Part shown: in pieces, positions 5,961 to 11,005 of the stretch
Layout: each line of letters begins with the position of its first letter
How positions within the stretch are numbered: the stretch's first letter is position 1
Assembly (NCBI GenBank): GCA_028290305.1
Contig: JAQGKC010000120.1
Span: 1 to 11,005 of the forward strand
Direction: 5' to 3'
DNA length: 11,005 nucleotides
Source: Bradyrhizobium sp.
GTDB taxonomy: Bacteria > Pseudomonadota > Alphaproteobacteria > Rhizobiales > Xanthobacteraceae
The notes under the pieces: generated by a model
Databases searched by the model: none
Seen by the model: the letters and a program-made list of their open reading frames with translations, nothing else
Told to the model about the DNA's origin: nothing
Program-made: the position numbers and the translations under genes

Positions 5961-6762
5961 CTACGCGGTCAAGTCTGCCAGGATCTCGATATCGATGACG
6001 GAATAGGAGAACGAGAATCGATATCCGCGCCCCACCTTCAGCGGTCCGAGCACTTCCAATTCTTCGCCATAGGCTTCCGGAAAATTGAGCTCACCCGCGC
6101 CGATCCAGATGTTTGTGATCAGGAGGTGGTCCGAGACGCATCGAACGAGTTCATCCACGGCTGGCTTGTCGTGCGAGTCGGCGGAGAGCCGCGGAAAATA
6201 TCGCCGCCCCACAATCCGGCGATCGAGTACGCCAACAAGACGCTCGGCCCCCTCGCGTAAGGTAACACGGGCTTGCACCAGCAAACGGCCTTGAGCCGAC
6301 ATGCAGGCCGAGAATCTGCCATCCTGCACGAGTGGCGCCGAAGCTACGCTCGTAGTGGCAAACGTACGGGTCTGGTGCACCGTGCCGATCTTTCTCGGAA
6401 AGCCTTGAATCCAGCCTCTCATCAACGCAGCATCATTGTCGACATAACAATATGGACGCCACGCTATTCGTGTCCCCTTCCATATCGCGTCGAGGAGGAC
6501 GCTGAATCCGCGACACTGATATCTGGCAGGATCCAGATACTCATCGTTCTCCGCGGTGAACTGATAATCCGTGAAGAGCGCAACAGAGTGACCTGGACAT
6601 TTCTTGTCAAGTTCGACACCGGTAGGAAGAATATGGACTGATAAATCAGGATCATTCCAAAACTCCACCGCCAGCACGTCACCTGCGAAATGCCAGGGTG
6701 GCGACGGGACCAGGCGCCGCGGTGCCGAGAGGGGACCGAGGCGCGGTGAATCCTTTCAGCAT
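5961..6762 (-). pseudogene. acetoacetate decarboxylase-like protein with one apparent frameshift near the 5' end
   Basis: The bulk of the gene reads in one frame from about 6714 to the stop at 5961. Segments include VPSPPWHFAGDVLAVEFWND, HSVALFTDYQFTAENDEYLD, AIWKGTRIAWRPYCYVDNDA, GWIQGFPRKIGTVHQTRTF and VGRGYRFSFSYSVIDIEIL. These match acetoacetate-decarboxylase-superfamily proteins of about 265 residues. In this frame the only early start is a GTG at 6677, already inside the conserved domain. The natural start is the ATG at 6762 (MLKGFTAPRSPLGTAA), preceded by a GGGGGA ribosome site, but it is one base out of frame with the rest. A single extra base between about 6705 and 6720 explains this; 6762 to 5961 is 802 bases, one more than 267 codons. 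The gene is either inactivated or carries a sequencing error. Where the type enzyme has two adjacent lysines (Schiff-base Lys followed by Lys), this one reads R-K (GFPRKIG). Confidence 0.75.
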
Positions 6763-6822
6763 TTCTCGTCCCCCACCACCAGTGGCGTATCAGCCGCGCG
6801 TTATTTTTCAACATGAAACATT

Positions 6823-6846
6823 AGCGTTGGTGTTGTTCCCAACGCT
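6823..6846. terminator. 8-bp perfect stem-loop between kinase and decarboxylase genes (possible terminator)
   Basis: AGCGTTGG (6823-6830) and CCAACGCT (6839-6846) are exact reverse complements around an 8-base loop. The hairpin lies 69 bp downstream of the kinase stop (6915) and 60 bp upstream of the decarboxylase ATG (6762). On the minus strand it is followed by AATGTTTCATG and not a clear run of T, so Rho-independent termination is possible but not typical. Confidence 0.45.
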
Positions 6847-6914
6847 TGGACAAACGTGTGACGACTTGGTGGTTTGCGCGGACCCAACGTCGTGGATCCG
6901 AAGCGGCATTGCAC

Positions 6915-9542
6915 TCACGATGCGGCGGCCGGATGAGCAGGCGCAATGAAACGAAAGATAGCACCACGTGACACGTTAGGGCTCGCCCACAATCGTCCGT
7001 TATGCGCTTCGATAATCGACCGGCAGATCGACAGCCCAAGCCCCAAACCACCCGGTTTCGTGGTGTAGAACGCCTCGAACACGCGCTCAAGAGCCGCCGG
7101 CGCGAAGCCTGGGCCCGAATCTCGCACCTCAACTGACACACCAGCCGGTTCGTTACGGGTGCTGATGAGCAATTCCCGCTCCTGTTCACCAACGTCGCGC
7201 ATTGCTTCGATGGCATTGATAATCAAGTTAAGTAATACCTGTTGCAACTGGACCCGGTCTCCCTGGACATGCGGCAGGCCCGCCGCTAACTGCGTCCGCA
7301 CCGTGACGCTGTTGTTTGCGGCTTCCGTACGGGTGAGAGCAATAACCTCAAGGATGGCATCGTTGATCGCTATCGCGTCCTTTCGTGCGGGCGCCTTCTT
7401 GATGAGTGCGCGGACCCGCCCGACGACCTCGCCTGCGCGATTGCCCTCCCTGACAATAAGAGAGAGCGCATCATCCACCTCATGTAAATTTGGTGGCTCA
7501 GCGTTTAGGAAACGCCGAGCGGCTGACGCGTACGTGACTGCCGCGGCGATCGGTTGATTCAGCTCATGAGCGATTGATGACGTCAGCTGCCCCATCGTCG
7601 CGACTCGGTTGGCGTGCGCGAGCTCCAGTTGCGCCTCACGGTAGCGCCGCTCGCTTTCGCGTGCTTCTGCCTCCGCACGCTTGCGCTCAGTCAAATCAAG
7701 GACGAAGGCAACACCGTGATCTTGCTGTTCGTCGAACGCGGCCGAGCCGATCAGCACAGGCACGCGGCTGCCGTCCTTGCGCAAGTACTCCTTTTCATAA
7801 GGTTGAACCGCGCCAGTCGTGTCTATGCCCACTAGGGCGCGGGCGGCGCTTGCGCGCCATTCCGGCGGCGTCAAGTCGGCCAAGCGCATGTTGCCTGCGG
7901 CGATATCCTCTCGGTCGTATCCCATCATCTTGAGAAAGACGTCGTTGGCCTCGATGATTTCACCCTTCCGACTCGAGATGAAAATCCCGATGATGTTGGC
8001 GTCGACCAGGCGTCGGATTTTTGCCTCGCGTTCCGCCACGTCGCTGTATAATCGGGCGTTCTCCAGCGCGATTGCCGCCTGTGAAGCGAGCAGCTTCAGC
8101 ACCGCGATCCGCCCCGGCGTGAACACATGCGACGCCAGGCTGTTTTCGAGATACAGTACGCCGATCAACTCGGCCTGTTTCAGCAACGGCAAGCAGAGAA
8201 GCGACCGTGCCTGTTTGCGGCCTATGTATTCATCATCGGCAAACGCGTTCTCCTCGCGCGCGTCACCCAGAATCACTTGGCTCTCAGTGTGGATGACTTG
8301 CTCAAGGACCAGCACGGGTAATTCCGATGGCGTCACCGGCGTTCCGAAAAGACGGACCCTGACGCCGTCGCGACCGCTCCTCGCTTCCGCCTCGATCTGG
8401 TATTGGCCGCCGTGCGGAAGAATCAGGAGGCCGCGGTCGCCACCGGCATGCTCGACCGCAATAGTCATCAGCGTTTCGATTAACCTCTCAAGGACGATCT
8501 CCCCAGCCACGGCCTGCGACATCTTGATGACCATGGCCAGATCGAACTGCTCGACCGGCGCCTCGATGGTCGGCTTCGGGACCAAAGGTCCCTGTTGTCG
8601 GACTCGGGGGTGGCCCCGGTCGAGCTGAGCGACCTTAGCCCAGGCGCCCCAACGGACGTAGCAGTCGCGGGCCTCGTCCAAATAAGTATCTGCCACCTTT
8701 TCGAGACCGCGAAGGCGGTAGAATCGAGCTGCCAATTCGCTGGCGAGCGCCTGGGCCTGGAGGAAGCCGCGCTCCGTTGCCAAGCGGATCGCCTGCTCGT
8801 ACAGTGGCATGGCCTCGATGTCGCGTCCTTCGAGGCGCGCCCACTCCGCCGAGATCAACGTGTGTTTATGCGCGAAGGTCGCGGGGCAACTCTCCGCCCA
8901 TCGCTGAAACGACCCTAGGTGTGCGATAACATCCTCACGGAGTCCTGCCCGTCTCTCCGGCGAAGACGCGGGAAAGACCGTGGCGATGGCAAGAGAATGA
9001 TAGAAGCAGTAATCCATCGACTGAAGATTGAAACGAGCCGACCAGAGAACTGGCTTCGCCTTGGCGGCAAACTCAAGGGCTCTCTCCGCGTTGCCCAGTA
9101 AAAAGTGCCGCTGCAATTGCAGGATCCAATGAAAGCAGGCAACGATTGGAACGCCGCCCCGGAGCACCCGCGCTTCCAGCGCCGTCTCGTCGAGGGGGGG
9201 CGCCGCTTCCCGCTCCTCCGCGAAGACTTTGGACGAACCCTGAATGCTCAAGATAACCAACTGACCAAATTTGTATTTGCGGACGAAATCCAGGGCATCT
9301 ACTGACTCGAGCCACACTTGGTCGAGAGGATCGCCGCGCGCCATCAGATCGGTGACGCGATGTTGACGGTTCCAGCAGGCGTAGACCATCTCGCCGGTTT
9401 CCGCGACAGATCGAGCCGCGGCCTCGAGGCAGGTCAGAGCGTCTTCAATTGGACGCGTCCACAGGACCGCCATTTGCATGAGGAAATGTGCGCCCGATTT
9501 TTGTGCGGTGAACCCGTATCGTTCGGCTACTGCGACCGCCAA
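6915..9542 (-). CDS. C-terminal half of a giant sensor protein: TPR-like, GAF, PAS, histidine kinase (875 aa, 5' end lost)
   Basis: Residues 1-310 are an alpha-helical region. Wording such as VLWTRPIEDAL, DPLDQVWLESVDALDFVRKY, AEWARLEGRDIEAMPLYEQA and CYVRWGAWAKVAQLD matches the helical repeats of trifunctional Ser/Thr kinase-ATPase-sensor-histidine-kinase proteins. A GAF domain (about 340-495, ending LKLLASQAAIALENARLYSD) and a PAS domain (about 505-620, with GYDREDIA) follow. The histidine kinase has its H box at IAHELNQP (phospho-acceptor H659). The ATPase boxes are NLIINAIEAM (772-781), DSGPGF (808-813) and GGLGLGLSI (831-839). No receiver domain or response-regulator gene follows. The frame opens right after an in-frame TAA (9546-9548), and the first possible start is a TTG at 9542 with no ribosome site. 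ATGs at codons 22 and 24 are alternatives. It reads as a headless piece joined to the preceding gene. Confidence 0.8.
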   Translation of the reverse strand: MAVAVAERYGFTAQKSGAHFLMQMAVLWTRPIEDALTCLEAAARSVAETGEMVYACWNRQHRVTDLMARGDPLDQVWLESVDALDFVRKYKFGQLVILSIQGSSKVFAEEREAAPPLDETALEARVLRGGVPIVACFHWILQLQRHFLLGNAERALEFAAKAKPVLWSARFNLQSMDYCFYHSLAIATVFPASSPERRAGLREDVIAHLGSFQRWAESCPATFAHKHTLISAEWARLEGRDIEAMPLYEQAIRLATERGFLQAQALASELAARFYRLRGLEKVADTYLDEARDCYVRWGAWAKVAQLDRGHPRVRQQGPLVPKPTIEAPVEQFDLAMVIKMSQAVAGEIVLERLIETLMTIAVEHAGGDRGLLILPHGGQYQIEAEARSGRDGVRVRLFGTPVTPSELPVLVLEQVIHTESQVILGDAREENAFADDEYIGRKQARSLLCLPLLKQAELIGVLYLENSLASHVFTPGRIAVLKLLASQAAIALENARLYSDVAEREAKIRRLVDANIIGIFISSRKGEIIEANDVFLKMMGYDREDIAAGNMRLADLTPPEWRASAARALVGIDTTGAVQPYEKEYLRKDGSRVPVLIGSAAFDEQQDHGVAFVLDLTERKRAEAEARESERRYREAQLELAHANRVATMGQLTSSIAHELNQPIAAAVTYASAARRFLNAEPPNLHEVDDALSLIVREGNRAGEVVGRVRALIKKAPARKDAIAINDAILEVIALTRTEAANNSVTVRTQLAAGLPHVQGDRVQLQQVLLNLIINAIEAMRDVGEQERELLISTRNEPAGVSVEVRDSGPGFAPAALERVFEAFYTTKPGGLGLGLSICRSIIEAHNGRLWASPNVSRGAIFRFIAPAHPAAAS

Positions 9543-11005
9543 CCGTTACACTTCAGCCCTTTGCCAGAGCCAACGGCGCAACTCTTCGATTCGAGGTAGC
9601 CGGCGACGTATTCCGCATGCCGGCGGAGGACTGCGTCGACTTCGGCATGCTCCTCCAGTTTTTCGAGCGCATATGCCCGCGTCGTTCCCAGCAACCGATA
9701 CTGTGCCTGCGTTTCGTCGATCCGAGTTGCTATTAATGACTTCTCAACGAGGCCGGCGATCGCGTCAAAAATTTCTCCGGCGCCTATGCCGAGTTCGCCT
9801 GCGACATGCCGCGCGCCCTCAAGGGTGAAATGGCCGGCGAAAAGAGCGATGCGTCGAAGAACAATCCTCTCTCCGTCAGACAGCAGATTGTAGCTCCAAT
9901 CCAATGTCGCCTTCAGCGTCTGATGTCTGGCAACCGCCGATCGATGGGCCAATTTCAACAACTCCAGCCGAGCAACGGTGTTCTTGAGGCCGAGGGCGGC
10001 CACCTGACCCGCTGCCAACTCAATGGCCAAGGGTATGCCATCCAGCTTTCGGCACATTTCGGCGACAAACGGCGCCTCCTTGTCAGTGAGAACGAAGCTT
10101 CCCGCCCTCGCCGCGACGCGTCGTGCGAGCAACTGAACTGACGGATATCGAAGCACGGCATTTGCCGTTTGCTCCGAGCCATCTGGTGGAAAATCAAGGG
10201 GAAGAACCCGGCAACAATGCTCGCCCCCTACTTTGAGCAATTCGCGACTCGTGGTCAGAATATAGACCTGCTCCGTTTCCTGGTAGAGTTGCTCGGCAAG
10301 CAACGCGACCGTCTCGATCACGTGCTCGCAGCTATCGAGAATGATAAGAAGCTTCTGCGAGCGAACGAGGTCGAGCAGTTCCAGGCCGGGATCTTTCGAT
10401 TTGAGTGCAAGTCCCAAAGATGTCGCGACGGCCCCCGCAACATGCCGTGGATCGGTAAGGCTTTCCAGGTCAACAAAATGGACTTTCCCGGCAAACTCCT
10501 CGGCAACGGCGCGGGCAACGGCCAAGGCGATGGTTGTCTTGCCAATGCCACCGGGGCCGAGCAGTGTTACGAACCGCTCATTTCGAAGCTTGTCGCTAAC
10601 TTCGCTGACGACCGTTTCGCGCCCAATCATCATGATCGGTCGCACGGGGAGCCTGCCTTGAGGGGGTAACTTGGCGTTCCTGTTTTCCGTGCCACCAGCG
10701 AGCGGGACGACGGTGCCGACGAACGAGTAGCCCCGTCCCTTGATGTTTGCGATGTATCGATTGCCGAATTGGCCGTCACCAAGCACCTTGCGGATGGCGG
10801 CCACGTGGACCCGGAGGCTCCCCTCCTCTACGGTTACGTCCGACCAGACGTGATCGATGAGCTCCTGCTTCGCGATGTCCTCACCCGGGCGGTCGGCAAG
10901 ATAGATCAAAATATCCAGCGCCCGGCCGCCGAGCGGAAGCACTAGACCGTCGCGCCGGAGTACCCTCTCGCCAATCGAAAGTTCAAAAGGGCCGAACCTC
11001 AGCTT
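9527..11005 (-). CDS. winged-helix/P-loop ATPase regulator, N-terminal part (partial at right edge, truncated at 3' end)
   Basis: The reading frame is open to the right edge and starts outside the window (visible beginning KLRFGPFELSIGERVLRRDG). An OmpR/PhoB-type winged helix covers the first 100 or so visible residues (PLGGRALDILIYLADRPG, ELIDHVWSD, GSLRVHVAAIRKVLGD, IKGRGYSFVG). A P-loop ATPase of the NB-ARC/AfsR type follows: Walker A GPGGIGKTT at about 10532-10558, Walker B LLIILDSCEHV, then DGIPLAIELAA and YRLLGTTRAYALEKLEEHAE. Proteins of this type normally continue for another 400 residues or so of helical repeats. Here the frame ends soon after HAEYVAGYLESKS with about 15 unrelated residues and a TAG at 9527. 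The DNA-binding and ATP-switch parts are complete as far as visible, but the sensing repeats are gone. The other half-gene (6915-9542) overlaps it by 16 bp in another frame. Confidence 0.82.
   Translation of the reverse strand, partial: KLRFGPFELSIGERVLRRDGLVLPLGGRALDILIYLADRPGEDIAKQELIDHVWSDVTVEEGSLRVHVAAIRKVLGDGQFGNRYIANIKGRGYSFVGTVVPLAGGTENRNAKLPPQGRLPVRPIMMIGRETVVSEVSDKLRNERFVTLLGPGGIGKTTIALAVARAVAEEFAGKVHFVDLESLTDPRHVAGAVATSLGLALKSKDPGLELLDLVRSQKLLIILDSCEHVIETVALLAEQLYQETEQVYILTTSRELLKVGGEHCCRVLPLDFPPDGSEQTANAVLRYPSVQLLARRVAARAGSFVLTDKEAPFVAEMCRKLDGIPLAIELAAGQVAALGLKNTVARLELLKLAHRSAVARHQTLKATLDWSYNLLSDGERIVLRRIALFAGHFTLEGARHVAGELGIGAGEIFDAIAGLVEKSLIATRIDETQAQYRLLGTTRAYALEKLEEHAEVDAVLRRHAEYVAGYLESKSCAVGSGKGLKCNGWRSQ

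Noticed and set aside
7819..8628. Plus-strand open frame of 269 codons opposite the GAF/PAS region
   Set aside because: Ser/Arg-rich shadow of the kinase gene; no domain wording.
1..11005. tRNA or rRNA genes, CRISPR array, insertion sequence or integrase
   Set aside because: No tRNA-like cloverleaf, rRNA words, regularly spaced repeats, terminal inverted repeats or transposase/integrase motifs were seen by eye on either strand.

Overview
The window looks like an accessory or symbiosis-island-type segment of an alphaproteobacterium. A Bradyrhizobium-like genome is the best guess. This rests on protein wording: the paired small Cys-rich and XRE proteins, the HisKA_2-type kinase remnant and the acetoacetate-decarboxylase-like protein all read like Bradyrhizobium families. 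The base composition is moderately GC-rich and there are many broken genes. This is recalled family resemblance, not a database result. Every gene I can support reads on the minus strand, so gene order below runs from the right edge to the left edge. The only plus-strand candidate is one doubtful fragment.

Right part (6915-11005): a large regulator locus. It starts beyond the right edge with an OmpR-type winged helix and a P-loop (NB-ARC/AfsR-like) ATPase, which stops at 9527. It continues in another frame as a TPR-like, GAF, PAS and histidine-kinase half that resembles the C-terminal half of the very large kinase/ATPase/sensor-histidine-kinase proteins. The two halves appear to come from different protein families and meet out of frame near 9540-9590.

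Middle part (about 5100-6850): a gene graveyard. An acetoacetate-decarboxylase-like gene carries one apparent frameshift near its 5' end. It is followed by remnants of the C-terminus of a sensor histidine kinase, of a ring-cleaving (VOC) dioxygenase, and of the carboxylesterase that once overlapped the dioxygenase stop codon. A perfect 8-bp stem-loop lies between the kinase half and the decarboxylase.

Next part (3920-4861): a compact three-gene set made of an XRE-type regulator, a small Cys-rich (possible zinc-binding) protein and a small helical protein. The last two overlap by ATGA. About 690 bp without an intact gene then follows, holding a short tandem repeat and possible fragments.

Left part (1-3226): a clean operon of flavodoxin, a fused gamma-alpha subunit of a 2-oxoacid:ferredoxin oxidoreductase, and its TPP/Fe-S beta subunit, which runs off the left edge. 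Gaps are 3 bp and an ATGA overlap. The simplest reading is that the oxidoreductase oxidises a 2-oxoacid with CoA and delivers low-potential electrons to its own flavodoxin. In a diazotroph that could feed nitrogenase or another reductive process, but nothing in the window proves the electron sink. No tRNA, rRNA, CRISPR array, insertion sequence or complete transposase was seen.
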